64,000 nt of DNA from Platanthera guangdongensis (lineage: Eukaryota; Streptophyta; Magnoliopsida; Asparagales; Orchidaceae), in NCBI GenBank assembly GCA_039583875.1, contig CM077162.1, positions 69,577,935-69,641,934 on the forward strand, written 5' to 3'. Positions within the stretch are counted from its first letter, which is position 1; each line of letters begins with the position of its first letter. A model generated the notes under the pieces. The model was given only the letters and a program-made list of their open reading frames with translations. It had not been told where the DNA came from and made no database searches. A program made the position numbers and the translations under genes. This document shows positions 34,175 to 46,462 of the stretch, one piece after another.

Positions 34175-37100
34175 TCTGTTTTGCAGGTGAGTCCAAGTGG
34201 CCATACCCCAACATGGTACTTGGACAGTGGATGTTCCAGACATATGACTGGAACTAGAGGATTACTAAAGGACTACATTCCAATAAAAGATGGTCCAAAA
34301 GTCACCTTTGGTGGTTCTGAAAAAGGAATCATCAAAGGATTTGGTAACATTTCTAGCAACTTGGTTACCATTACTCAAGTTGCTTATGTTAAAGGGTTGA
34401 AACACAACCTAATAAGTATAAGTCAACTAAGTGATGTAGGGTATGACATCTCATTTGTTAAAAATGGTTGTCATATCAGGAGGTCAACTGATCAAGAGAT
34501 CATTTTGACTGGTTATAGGAAGAGGAATGTCTACTGCTTAGACATTATGATTGAGAACAATGGTTCTCCAGTGTGTCTTGTAGCTGATGAGACAGTCTCT
34601 CATTGTGTCAAATGGCACAAGAGGCTTGCCCATCTTAACTACAAGACTATTGGCAAACTCTTTAGCAAAGAGTTAGTGAGGAATGGTCCTCAAGTTAAGT
34701 GTGTTAAAGATGATATTTGCTCAGCTTGTCAAAAGGGCAAGCAGACTAAATCCACCTTTAGTAGCATAGAAAACAAAGATGCTGTGAGGTATTTATACCT
34801 CTTGCACTTGGATCTCTTTGGTCCAATGCCAGTTCACAGCTTAGGTAGGAAGGTCTATACCCTTGTAGTTGTAGATGACTACTCAAGGTTTTCCTGGGTG
34901 TTCTTCTTAAGACAGAAATCTGAAACACCTAGTGTCTTCCATAGCTTTGTCAAGCAAATTCAGAATGAACTAAATAGTACAGTGGTCAAGATTAGAAGTG
35001 ACCATGGTACTGAATTTCAGTCTGAAAGAATGACAAAACTATGTGAAGAATTTGGGATATTTCAAGAATTCTCTTCACCTAGAACACCTCAGCAAAATGG
35101 CATTGCTGAGGGCAAGAATAGAACCTTGATAGAGGCTGGTAGGACCATATTAAGTGATACATCACTACCAGAGTATTTCTGGGCTGAAGCAGTTAATACT
35201 GCATGCCATGTTATCAATAGGGCTACCATCACTAAAGGGCTCAACAAGACTCCCTATGAAGTTGTGAAAGGCAGGAAACCAAACCTATCCTATTTCAGGA
35301 TCTTTGGTTGCAATGCTTCATACTTAACAATGGAAAGTCTTACTTGACAAAGTTTGCTGCCAAGTCCCAAGAGGGAATTTTTGTTGGGTACAACAATAAC
35401 AGTAAGGCTTATAGAGTCTACAACTTGACTACTCAAGTTGTAGAAGAATCTGTGCATGTAGTTTTTGATGAGACTAAACTTATTAACAATGAGTTGTCTA
35501 GTACTGTATGCAGCCCCACAGGTTTAAAAAAGAAGATGGACAAGCTTACTATAGAAGAAATACCTGCTGCAAGACAGCAAGTAGAGGACAGTAGCTGTTG
35601 TCTAGGGGGAGAACTACATGTGCCAATTGCAGAAGAAGTACAAGGAGTACAGCATGATGGAGATGCTGAAGAGGTTCAACCAGAAGTTAGGATGCCTCCA
35701 GCCAACAGGCATCTTAGAGATCATCCAGTAGAGCGGATTATTGGAGATCCAAGACAAGGAGTACAAACGAGGAGCAGATACATGAATGCAGCAATCTACT
35801 CCAGTTTTCTATCTCAAGTTGAACCTAAGAAGTTTGAAGAAGCCATACTAGATCCACAATGGACTGAAGCAATGCAAGAAGAGCTTAATCAGTTCAAGAG
35901 GTGCAAGGTCTGGGAACTTGTTCCTAAACCTAAAGACCACAATATAATAGGAACCAAGTGGATCTATAGGAATAAGATTGATGAACAAGGGGTCATCATT
36001 AAGAATAAAGCAAGATTGGTTGCTAAAGGATATAGACAAGAAGAAGGTATTGACTTTGATCAAACCTTTGCTCCAGTAGCCAGACTGGAAGCCATAAGGA
36101 TGTTCTTGGCCTATGTAACCTATCAAGGATTCAAGGTTTACCAAATTGATGTCAAGTCAGCATTCCTGAATGGTAATCTTAAAGAAGAAGTCTATGTGGA
36201 ACAGCCTTCAGGTTTTGTTGATCCAACTCTACCTCATCATGTCTATAGACTTAGGAAAGCTTTATATGGGTTAAAGCAAGCCCCTAGGGCTTGGTATGAA
36301 ACCCTATCTAGTTTCCTCATTGAGAATAAGTTCTCAAGGGGGAAAATAGATAAGACTCTATTCCTTAGGGAATATAGAGGCAAAGTTATACTAGTCCAAA
36401 TATATGTAGATGACATTATATTTGGGTCTACTGAAAGCAGCCTTTGCAAAAAGTTTGCAAAACTGATGCAAGGTCAATTTGAGATGAGTAGTATGGGAGA
36501 GCTGAAGTTTTTCTTGGGTCTCCAAGTTAAACAGACTGAGAGTGGTTTATCCATATGTCAGTCCAAGTTCACCCTAGAACTCATAAGGAAGTATGGTATG
36601 GATTCATCCAGTACCATGAAGACTCCTATGGGGTCAAGTATGTCTCTTAGCAAAGATGATGCAGGGAAACCTGTAGATGAAACCTTGTATAGAGGGATAG
36701 TTGGCTCCCTATTATACTTGACTGCTAGTAGACCAGATATCATGTATGCTACATGTGTCTGTGCAAGGTATCAAGCCTGCCCTAAAGAGTCTCATTTGAC
36801 AGCAGTCAAAAGAATATTGAGATATCTAAAGGGCACTCCCTATCTAGGCCTCTGGTACCCTAGGAATGGAGATTTTGAACTAACAGGTTATTCAGATGCA
36901 GACTTTGCAGGATGCAAAGAAGATAGAAAAAGCACTACTGGAACCTGTCAATTCCTAGGTGGGAGACTAATTTTATGGAGTAGCAAAAAGCAGACAAGTG
37001 TGGCTATCTCCACTGCAGAGTCAGAGAATGTGGCTGCAGGAAGTTGCTATGCTCAACTTCTATGGATACAACATCACCTAGAGGACTATGGATTTCAGGT

Positions 37101-37347
37101 AAGTAGAACTCCACTCTTTTGTGATTCTACAAGTGCTATTTCAATAGCTAATAATCCTGTATCCCATAGTATAACAAAACATATTGAAATTAAATATCAT
37201 TTTCTTAGGGAGCATGTAGAAAGAGAAGATATTTTATTAGAATATGTTAAAACTGATAATCAAATAGCTGATATGTATACTAAGCCCCTAGAAGAAGCTA
37301 AGTTCAATAGATTTAAAATTGAACTAGGAATGATAAACTTAGAGTAA
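34175..37347 (+). pseudogene. pol: Family A pol (protease, integrase, RT, RNase H), one frameshift
   Basis: Protease motif WYLDSGCSRHMTG at about 34199-34240. Then the pre-integrase zinc region (HKRLAHLNYKTIGKL, ICSACQKGKQTKS) and the integrase core with LHLDLFGPMP, KIRSDHGTEF and PQQNGIAEGKNRTL. RT has [20 protein letters not shown] and [10 protein letters not shown] (YVDD near 36403-36414). RNase H has [19 protein letters not shown], and the terminal part [15 protein letters not shown]. The domain order INT before RT marks Ty1/copia. Only one break is evident after 34181: a 1-bp loss near 35312 that shifts FGC into a new frame. Otherwise the catalytic residues look intact. Confidence 0.95.
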
Positions 37348-37377
37348 GTTTACAATATTGAAAATGACTAAGTAAAA

Positions 37378-37830
37378 AGGTGTCGACACATAGACAAGTA
37401 TATGTCGACACAGAAAGTTGGTGTCGACACTTCAGGAAAACGGTGTCGACACATCTAGGAAGTTGGTGTCAACACTTCAGAATATTAGTGTCGACACATG
37501 CCAAGTAGGTGTCGACACATCCAAAGTGGTGTCGACACTTAGTATTTACTCAGAATTTTCTAAGTAAAGTCTCGACAATGTGTCGAGTTATGTTGTGTCG
37601 ACACATAAACAAGTGTCGACACATCAAAACTGTTGACTAAACTTGTGTCGACACATATGTGTCGAGACATTATAAGTCAGTGTCGACACTTATTGCCAGT
37701 GTCGACACATTTTAAGTTAGCTGTCCCGCCTGTTCATCTTCAAAATTAGAAAGGTATAAATAGGGCTTTGTCTTTGTTTGTCGACACACTTTCAAAGTTT
37801 TGAGACCAAACTTCTGTGTCGACACCTCTC
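37378..37830. repeat. Second GTGTCGACAC array, between pol and ORF3
   Basis: About fourteen exact copies of GTGTCGACAC and several variants (for example GTGTCAACAC) start ~30 bp after the pol stop and run to within ~35 bp of the ORF3 start. Spacing is ~22-30 bp in the first half. Two copies lie downstream of the TATA box at 37754. Confidence 0.95.
37754..37762 (+). promoter_or_regulatory. Candidate internal promoter TATA box for ORF3
   Basis: GTATAAATA in GGTATAAATAGGG, 106 bp before the ATG at 37860 and directly after the second palindrome array. Its core and flank match the LTR box (CTATAAATAGG). The layout repeats that of the LTR promoter. Confidence 0.55.
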
Positions 37831-37859
37831 TTCTCTCAAGACAAATTCTACAAACCCTA

Positions 37860-40700
37860 ATGGCGCCTAAGCTAGAGGAGAACGTCAATGAATGATACGA
37901 GCTGGTGCGCGGCGCTTTCAATGATGCTGATCAAGAAATTCAGGCTGTAGTAACCCTAGTTGTCGATTCTGGGTTAGAATATCTAGTGTCTGAACCTACT
38001 AAGATATGGAAGAAAGAGGTACTTGAATTCCTCAATGGAGCAAAGGTGGACGAATCTGGATACAAAATCAAATCCAGAGTTCATGGTGAGAAGGTCAAGG
38101 TATCACCAAAAATTCTGAGGAAGATTCTACAGCTTCCAAGAACTCAAGAGGAAGATGAAGTTACAGCTACAAAGACCAGGGAAGCTCTAACCTGGTGTGG
38201 ACTTGATTCTAAGCTGAAGATTGGTTCTGTTTTCAATAGAAGAGGGATGAACAATCAAGGTAAATTTCTTTCTGAAATTGTTGGCAAAGTACTACTCAGC
38301 AAGCCAGGAGGGCATGACAGAGTGTCTGCCCATATGTTTGGTATAATGACAAGGATAATCTTCACACTAAAAACTGACTGGTTTATAGTAGTTTATGAGA
38401 AGATTAAAGAAAGCTTGAAGAAGCCCAACCTGGGCAGGATTTTAAGTCTTTATCTTGCTGGTGTAATACCTGAAGTAATGAGTACTGCTGCTGGAAGCAA
38501 AATCAACCATATGAGAAAGATGGACATGAGGTTGTTCTCCAGATGGGACTGGGTGTTGACTAAAGAGATGCCAACCCCTGAGAAGATAGTTGCTGAGAAA
38601 GACATTCCTCCCAAGAAGAAAAGGAAGACTGCTCAAGTGGCACAAGAGTCCACTAGTAGTTCTGACAGTGAAGAACAGGTTGTCTTCACTCCAGATGAAA
38701 ATGAGGAAGAGCCTGCTGTAAAGACTCCTGCTCCTCAAGAGGTTGATGAGATCCAGGGGGAGCTACCTCAAGCTAGCCCCATCCACAAGGATCAAAGCCA
38801 GGGGGAGCTTCCAGTTGTAGATGAACCAACTACACTGGAAAGTGAACAAGCAACCACCATCATACTAGAGGTAATCACTGAACTAAACACTTTAGATTTT
38901 TCAATGGAAAATACTGATTTGTCTGATGATCATCAGCAAACTCAGCTGAATAGTCAAGTTCCAGATGCTGTTATAGAAGACACATCTGCTGTTGTTCAAG
39001 TGGTTCCTGATCCAATGGTTGAAGAACCTAGAATTACTCCAGCTCCTTCACCACAATAATTCACCATGGAAGATTTATTTTTAAATCTGGATCAAGCAGA
39101 TTTTGACATGGACAAGGCTGCTGCTGAAAGAGATAATGCTGCTGCTGAGGGGGAGCAAGTGCAAGTTCATGAAGAGCCTGTGAGGCAAGAAACTGAGAAG
39201 GCACCTGATGTGCAGCCTGAGAGGCCTCCAAGCCCTAAGGAGAGGGTTGACATAGCCAGCTCCTCAGAATCTGAAGATGAGGAGGCTACAAGGGCTAAGC
39301 AAAAGAAACTTTATGTATTCAAGAGAAGAAGCCAAAGTTATAAGAAGGCTCTACAATCTATTACACCACAGCCTATAGTTCAACAACCACCATCAATAGA
39401 TTATAGTGCTTTAATGGTGGCAATGCAGATTAAACTGGATGAACATAGAAAAGCAATTGAGAAGTATGTAGATGAAGGGCAGAAATCTTTGCAATTTGAT
39501 CTGGCCCAAGATATCAAGTCAATAAGATTCGAGATGAATCTTAACAAAAAGGAAATGACATATTGTTTTCACAAGGGTGGAAATGCAGTGGTGTACTTGA
39601 CAACACACCAAGAGAAGATAAAAGCACAAGTGGATGACATAGCATTGAAGCAAGGGTATGTTCTTAAAAATCAGATAAGGATGAATGACAATCTTACTGC
39701 TTCCCATAATGCTATTTTCACAGAATTAAAGAACCAGGCTGCTGAACCTTCTACCTCTACTGCTGCTGTTAAAGCTGAATTTGATAAAGTATTTCAAGAT
39801 GAAATCAATGCTGTTAAGACTGCCATTGGAGACTCCCAGAAGGCCATATCTGAACAACTTAAAAAGCTCAAACCTTTCTTTAAAGATGGAGTCAGATACT
39901 TGGATAATCAAATCAGATTTCAGAAGGATGATGTCAGAGATCACATGGCTAGAGAAGTCATAAAGGGGGAGAGAGTGTTAGTCAAGGCAAGCTCTGACCA
40001 TGCTAAGTGGATATCAAATTCTATCAGAGCTACACTTGGATATCCTCCTCTGTGTGATGACAATGATGTTGCTGAATCTGGAATTAACCCTGCCTATCTT
40101 GGAGGTGAGCAACCAGAAGTAGCTCAAGTCATTTATCCTCCTCCAGATTTTGAAATGATGCATGCTGATGTACAGACCATGTACAGCCCACCTGGGGGCA
40201 AGGACAATGTTATTATTGAAAAGGTTGTTCAGCCTATATCTGAAGCCATGCAAGAGGCATTGCAAAAAGAAGAAGAGATAAGATTGTCTAAGAAGAGGTT
40301 TAGGGAATAAGCTGAACAGAGACCAGATTTTGAGTAATGGAGCCCTACCTCTAGGAACATTATATTAACTGCCTGGAAAGCTGCCAAAGACAACATTCAT
40401 GACAGGAACAAATGGTTCTCTGAAGCTGAATGGAGAAAACATGAATCTAGACAGGAGGCAATTGTCCAATACAGAAGGAAGGCAAAAATAGGAAAGCTAC
40501 CTCCTACTGCCCAGGAGCCTAGCAAGTACTTTCCTAAGACATACAATTATTTTGAAAGACAGAAGATTAAAGCAGAAGAGCTTAAGAAGAAAGATCAGAA
40601 AGGCAAGAAGCCTGCTGATGCTGATGTTACTGATGCTCCTGTCCAAGCTAAGGTTCATGCTGGCAAAGGAATAGTTATCAAGGAACCAGAACTGAAATAG
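37860..40700 (+). pseudogene. Family A ORF3 (additional ORF in the env-like position), four in-frame stops
   Basis: ATG at 37860 (MAPKLEENVNE). One frame runs to the TAG at 40698, interrupted only by TGA at 37893 and TAA at 39057, 40308 and 40335. Parts: an N-terminal globular domain (KIKSRVHGEKVKVSPKILRK, KKPNLGRILSLYLAG) similar to the domain found in env-position ORFs of Sirevirus and Athila elements. Then PPKKKRKT (about residue 249), an acidic linker with SSSDSEEQVV, basic KKLYVFKRRSQSYKKALQ (about residue 484), an alpha-helical region, and a basic C-terminus. I see no signal peptide and no membrane-spanning stretch, so 'envelope' is positional only. Function unknown. Confidence 0.88.
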
Positions 40701-41006
40701 AATTAGAATTTTCTTAAAGTTTACTGTGTAATCTTTTTGATGTAAAACATTTTTGTGAACTTCTGAAAATGTATAAGATAGATATTAGAACAATATATGA
40801 TTAATCTATTTCATGTTTGTTCTGTGATAATGTCTATGTCTATTTCATATTTGATCTGTGATGATGAATTTGTATACATGTGAAATTGATACATGTTTAT
40901 GTTTACCCTGCTGTACATTATCCTGCCTTACATCATTTTGTAATTTTAATTATGAATGGTGTATATCTTTGACTAAGGGTTATGACTTCTCCAAATATGG
41001 GGAGAT

Positions 41007-43053
41007 TGTTGGGTACATTGGTTTAAATGTACCTGATTTGAAGAAGCCTCACCCAACTCAATGATATACATCAAAATGTATTTGATGTGTTTTTGAGTTA
41101 CTTGTGCAGGTTAAGTATTTGCAGGACTGAAGCAAAAATTTCTAAGTCCATGTGTCGACACCCAGATGGAAAGTGTCGACACTTAAGAAGACTTGTGTCG
41201 ACACCCAGACAAGCAGTGTCGACACTTGGAGTCATTGTGTCGACACCTGGGATGCAGAGTCGACACCAGACACAAAGTGTCGACACAAGGAGCTGTGTCG
41301 ACACTCAATGAAGAAAGTACAGTAGAATAATGTGTCGACACTCAACAGCAGTGTCGACACCCAGTGAAGCTGTGTCTACACCAGAAAGTGTCGACACTTG
41401 GAGCTGTGTCGACACTCAGCAAAAGTCAGCAGAGACTAAGTATAAGTGTCGACACCCAGAACAATGTGTCGACACTCAACAGAAGAGTCAGCACTTAAAG
41501 AAAGTGTCGACACAAGACAGTATGTGTCGACACTCAGCTGAAGACTCAACACTTGAAGAAAGTGTCGATATATGGAGCTGTGTCGACACTTAGCAAAGAA
41601 CAGAGAGATCAACAAAATATTCTAAGTACAAGTGTCGACACTAAGGGAATGTGTCGACACTCAGCTGAAGTCTTAACAGGAGAATCAAGTGTCGACACAA
41701 GGAGCTGTGTCGACACTCATCAAGTATCAACATTGAAGACTATGTGTCGACACCAAGAAGTAGTTTCGACACTTGACAGATTCAACACATGAAGATGTGT
41801 CGACACAAAGGAGATGTGTCAACACTTAGAAGAATTCAGCAAAAGATAAAAGATCAAGTACTTGTGTCGACACTCAATTTCAGTGTCGACACATGCAGAA
41901 GAAACTGTGTCGAGACATGGAATCTACAACACAAGGAGTTGTGTCGACACCTTGTAGACTTGTGTCGACACTTACACAACTTGTGTCGACACTTGGTCTA
42001 TAAGTGTCGACACTTAAAGACAGAAAGTCTCGACACTTTCAGAGAGTTAGAGAACTTTCAAGAACTGACTGGATGACTTGACAGCTGCCGTTCCAGCCGG
42101 TCTACAGCACCTGTCAGAGATGTCAGAAGACAGTTATGAACCGGACTAGCCGGTTACCATGAAGAAGGCCTATAAATAGGCTCATACAGTCTACAGAAGT
42201 TGTTGTTGAGGTTGTTGAAGCAATTCAAAAAGTGGTTCACAGAGTTGTTCAAGTTATTGATCAAGGATCAAATCAAGAAGATCTAGCTGTCCAAGTGCAG
42301 ATCTAAGAAGTTGGAGAGAGAGGGCTCCATCCAAGAAATCAGCCGTTGGAACTAGGCTAAGAAGAAGGATTCAGATTCATTCTGGGTCTTAAGAAGCAGA
42401 GGTCAAGGATCAACTGCAGAAGGAGTCAATCTAATTGAGTTCTACTTTCAAGAAGCTTTGAAGAAAGCTAAGTCAGATTGAATCCAGCTGAGTTCTTCCA
42501 AGAAATCATCAAGAAACTCACAACCTCCCTCTCTTGTCTTTGGGTTGTTGAGTTAACAATTGTAAATTCATTTTTATCTTGTAGGATCCTTTGGATCTGA
42601 GTGATTGTAAGCCTGTAATTATAAAGGCTGAGTGTAGGGCTTGAGAGCCTGAGTGTAGGAGATTGAAATCTCTGAGTGTAGGCCTTGGTGGCTGAGTGTA
42701 GGCCTTGTTGGTTGAGTGTAGGCTTTTGTGGCTGAGTGTAGGCTTTGTGGAAAAGCTGAGTTATAGGGCCTTGGGCCTGAGGTGTAGGAACCAGTTTGGG
42801 TTCTGAGACAGTGGTGAAGTTTGGCCGAATCTAGTACACTGCTAGATAGGCAAAGGGGGAAAGTGGATGTACCCAAAGCTTAGGGAACCACTATAAAACT
42901 CTGTGTCTGCTGTGCTGTGCTTTGCTGTGTATGCTGTGTGATTGCAAAAGTAGAGTAGATTCTGTGTTATAACTGATTGCTGCCATTAAAGTTTAAAAAA
43001 GAATTAGGTCACCTATTCACCCCCCTCTAGGTGTTTAGGTACTATATCTTTCA
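41007..43053 (+). mobile_element. 3' LTR of family A
   Basis: TGTTGGGTAC to CTTTCA, 2047 bp, preceded by the purine tract CCAAATATGGGGAGAT. It aligns along its whole length with 29939-32048, with several percent difference by eye. On its right it abuts the gag region of gypsy F1, so 43053/43054 is the insertion junction. Palindrome array ~41153-42040, TATA box 42170-42178, CTGAGTGTAGG repeats ~42600-42745. Confidence 0.95.
41153..42040. repeat. GTGTCGACAC palindrome array of the 3' LTR
   Basis: Same organisation as 30082-31012, with about the same number of copies and small indels between pairs (for example a different segment near 41320-41350), showing that the array changes by gain and loss of units. 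Confidence 0.95.
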
Positions 43054-43300
43054 CCAAGTATGATGGGGGAGAGAGTCCTCGGAAGGTGCTCATCCTGTTG
43101 GCCCCTGGGTTTGGCTGCTGGGCCGGAGCCTGCTGAGCCCGGAAGGCCTCAAGGATAGCTGTAAGGGTTTGCCCCATGTCTGACTAGAGGAAAGGTGTGG
43201 GGACCATGGGAGGTGGTGCAATATCTGGGATCTGCTGAGCTCCACCTTGTGGGGTGGGCTGAGCTGGGGGCTGCAAAACGAACTATATTAGTAGGTAATC
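43054..43300 (-). pseudogene. Gag N-terminal fragment of Tekay-like gypsy F1
   Basis: The minus strand reads a Pro/Gln-rich start (LQPPAQPTPQGGAQQIPDIA), one TAG, then MGQTLTAILEAFRAQQAP and NRMSTFRGLSPPSYL. The last piece is the conserved beginning of the gypsy capsid. It stops at the A LTR junction (43053), so the rest of F1 was displaced by that insertion. Confidence 0.8.
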
Positions 43301-43457
43301 GACTCAATACCTAATAAGAGTGGACAATTTACATGTGATCCCCCATATGGGCACACCATGCTTCCGCTGCTTAGTTTGTCCCCAAACTAAACTCGCGCGG
43401 GGGTGACCCAGGGTTGTGGACTGCTACTTTTCGATCGAGGTCTGCTCTGATACCACT
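43301..43457 (-). promoter_or_regulatory. F1 leader and primer-binding site
   Basis: Minus-strand TGGTATCAGAGCA at about 43443-43455, two bases from the LTR terminus at 43458. Remaining bases are untranslated leader. Confidence 0.88.
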
Positions 43458-44731
43458 TGTAAGACCCCCCCCCCCCTTTTTTTTCTTATCGACACCGGGG
43501 TCTTAGGCCCAGAACCGCCGTTTTGTGGTGACTCCTTCACGCCCTGAAGGGTCATCACCACAAAGCGCCGATTCTGCCGGCCAATTTCGATCACAGAAAA
43601 GTAGCAGAATAATGTAAACGCAAAATGCAGTCCACAGAGAATCACATGTCATAATAAATATAACTCCACGAAGGGAGTGTCCACAGAATAAAACATCAGA
43701 GCAGCAAAATACAGGCTTATGCCCGGTACATCATATCCTCACTACAAATATCACTCATGCGGAAGCAGAAAAGCTACTCAAGGTCAAGACTCACGGTCCC
43801 GGCTGTATGAACTCCGGAGCTAGACTGCCCCACCTCCAAGCGCACCGGTCTCTGGGGCTGCTCCTCCATGCTGGTCTCCACGATCCCCTAAATGATGCAG
43901 TTCGAAAACCGTTAGTATAAAAGACTAAGTCCTATCATCCCCCGCCCTTTCCCCTACGGCTCCTAGGCACCGAGCGGAGAGGAAGAAAAGGGAGGACGTG
44001 AAGGTGGAGAATATCAAAAACAAATGACAGTGGACCTATTCTAGCAATTCTATAACGTGCATAGACAAAAAGCTGAAATATGAAAGGTAACCTTCACTTA
44101 TGTGAGAACACATAAGCCAAGGGGTCTTCTGCAAGGCTCCCATCGTATAAAAAGTCCCATACCAATTTATACGTTGGGGTGTCGGTTATCAAACAGCAGT
44201 AAATATATATATCAAAATTAACCTTAATTTATAAACTTGCCCATACAAGCTTATAAACCAAGGGGTCGTTTTGCAGGTCCTAAAGTATAAGCGTCCCATT
44301 CCACTTATACTTTAGGTGTCAGGGTTAAATGAATCGATTATGCTATGACATGCAAGTGGGTATGATGGACATGCAAGTGCAACACACACACCCGACTCTG
44401 TGCACACAGACCTTTAGTTCCCCCTTTCTGGAGCCGTAACCTCCCAGGATACCTCCGTAGTGGCAGACGGAAGCGGTGAGTTGGGACTCGCCCACCTCTA
44501 AACCAGTAAAGCACTACCGGTCAGACCTATCGTACGCCTCAATGCTTGGTGCACGAAGCGGACTCCTGCGTACTCTTGCCGGCTGGCGCACCGGACTTCT
44601 GTTGGCGAAGTGCTAACCACACTTGCCGAGTAAACGTATTGGCTTCGGTGCATCGACCCTCCAATACCGAAGACCCACCACCTTAATTTCCTTTCCTTTT
44701 ATGCACATGCAAATTAGCGTAATCAAGAACC

Positions 44732-44830
44732 GAGCCGAAGCTCCCTGGACCAACACGTCCGTCTCAAACAATCGAGCCGAAGCTCCCCGGACCCAAAGTC
44801 TGCCTTTTAAACATCCGAGCCGAAGCTCCC
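44732..44830. repeat. 42-43 bp repeats with a GAGCCGAAGCTC hairpin
   Basis: GAGCCGAAGCTCC starts at 44732, 44774 and 44817. Each could fold as GAGC-CGAA-GCTC. Degenerate equivalents occur in F3 (about 59322-59420) and, reversed, in F2 (about 57555-57760). Confidence 0.8.
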
Positions 44831-46462
44831 AGCTAACATCCGGTGCCATCAGTGTTTGTGAATTGTGCAACCCTAATTACTAAGTTACTCTTTTCAGCTT
44901 GTTAAAACAGTTTACGTTAACCCAGGACTGCCCCCGGTATTCCCTGTGAAGGGCTCTCAAGGGGCACTAGGAACTGTGTTGGGATTACGCCCAGCGTTCC
45001 CTTTCGCAATGTACTTATTTTGTTATTGGTTGATTCCCTTACCCATTACTTTCTCATGTTCCGATATTCTAATCCTAGGGTGATTTGACTCCAACTCTCC
45101 TTGGTTAGGACGATCTTTCGTCGGACCCGAACGCCTCTAAACCCTAGACAAAATCACACCCTACTCACTCATCTTCCATAGATACAACCCATCCTACTTA
45201 TCCTTCCAGCAAACCATCAAGACCCATCACACGTGCTCTAATTCATATCCAAAATGATTTCCTGCAGTTTTGCTATATGCAGACTACTTAAGCTACATGA
45301 CCCGTAAAAAGGAAGTACATGAAATACTCATCCAGTTCCCCTATGATAATTATTAGAGGGCTAAAATGACATTTGTAGCATAAATCCAGAAATTCATAAT
45401 TTTCCTAATTTGTCTGATAATTAATTTATTTATTCTAGTATCTAAAAAGCCCAAGTTTGAACATGAAGTAGCAGTTTCAGACAAGATAATATTCCAATAA
45501 ATTTATGGTAATTACAAAATGCACAATCAACTCTAAAGCCTAAGTCTTCAAATTTTTCAGCAAGGTTTGGGCCCTTAAATTTAATTTCAAAGATATCTCA
45601 TAAAAAGTCATTTTAAAAGATTTTACAGCAATATTACCTCCAAAAATTCAGAAAAAATTCAGGGAAGAATATGATGGCCTACAAATACCCTAAAAAAGTT
45701 TCATAATTTATCATTTAAAAATAAGGCTATACTTGATTTTCTCACGAAATTTCAAGTTTATGGGTTAATGAACAAAGTATACTAATGAACCATCACAAAT
45801 TTCCACAACAATTCCCACATGATAATATTGAGCTAAAAACACTATATATCAAGTTTCATAATTTTTCAATAGGTATTGGGCTCTTGCAAGAATTATTTAC
45901 TATGTAACCAAAATAAAACACTTGTGAAGTAGATGCCCTAACTAGATATCCAAAAATTCTATCAAAATTCTTACATGATTAGTATAGTCTAAAACTACCT
46001 CTGCCTATGTTTCATGCCCTTTCAATGGGCAGTGAGACCACAATAGCCAAATTAGTAATTAGGGCAATCCTAATGGTTACAAATGAAGTGCTACAAATAT
46101 TGATCAAAACTCTCCAAGTAAATTACCAGAGGCTCAAAATATCCTAATTCCCTCACTACCCAAATTTGGTTAAGTTTTAAGATGTTTAGCTAACCTAAAC
46201 CTACACTAAAAGTTTTAGGTCCTAAGCTAGGGTTAGGGTTTTGGGGATCCTACCCTTTTCAAAATTAGTTAATATTTTTAACAGAGGGTTTTATAAATCC
46301 TTGGAACCTCCTTGCAAAATATGATGTTCATCCAAGGTGTTTAGTACTCATGCCCTTCACAAGGCAAAAAGGTCCCTCCTTAGGGTTTGGCCTAGGAACT
46401 TAGGGAAAATCTATTCCACACTACCCCACATTCCATGGGGAGGTGCTAAGTGCCATAACAAG

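Noticed and set aside
34165..34195. TTTTGCAGGTGAG as a splice site joining gag to pol
   Set aside because: The motif resembles an acceptor, but the frame is the same before and after and a single TAA separates them, so a point mutation explains it more simply.
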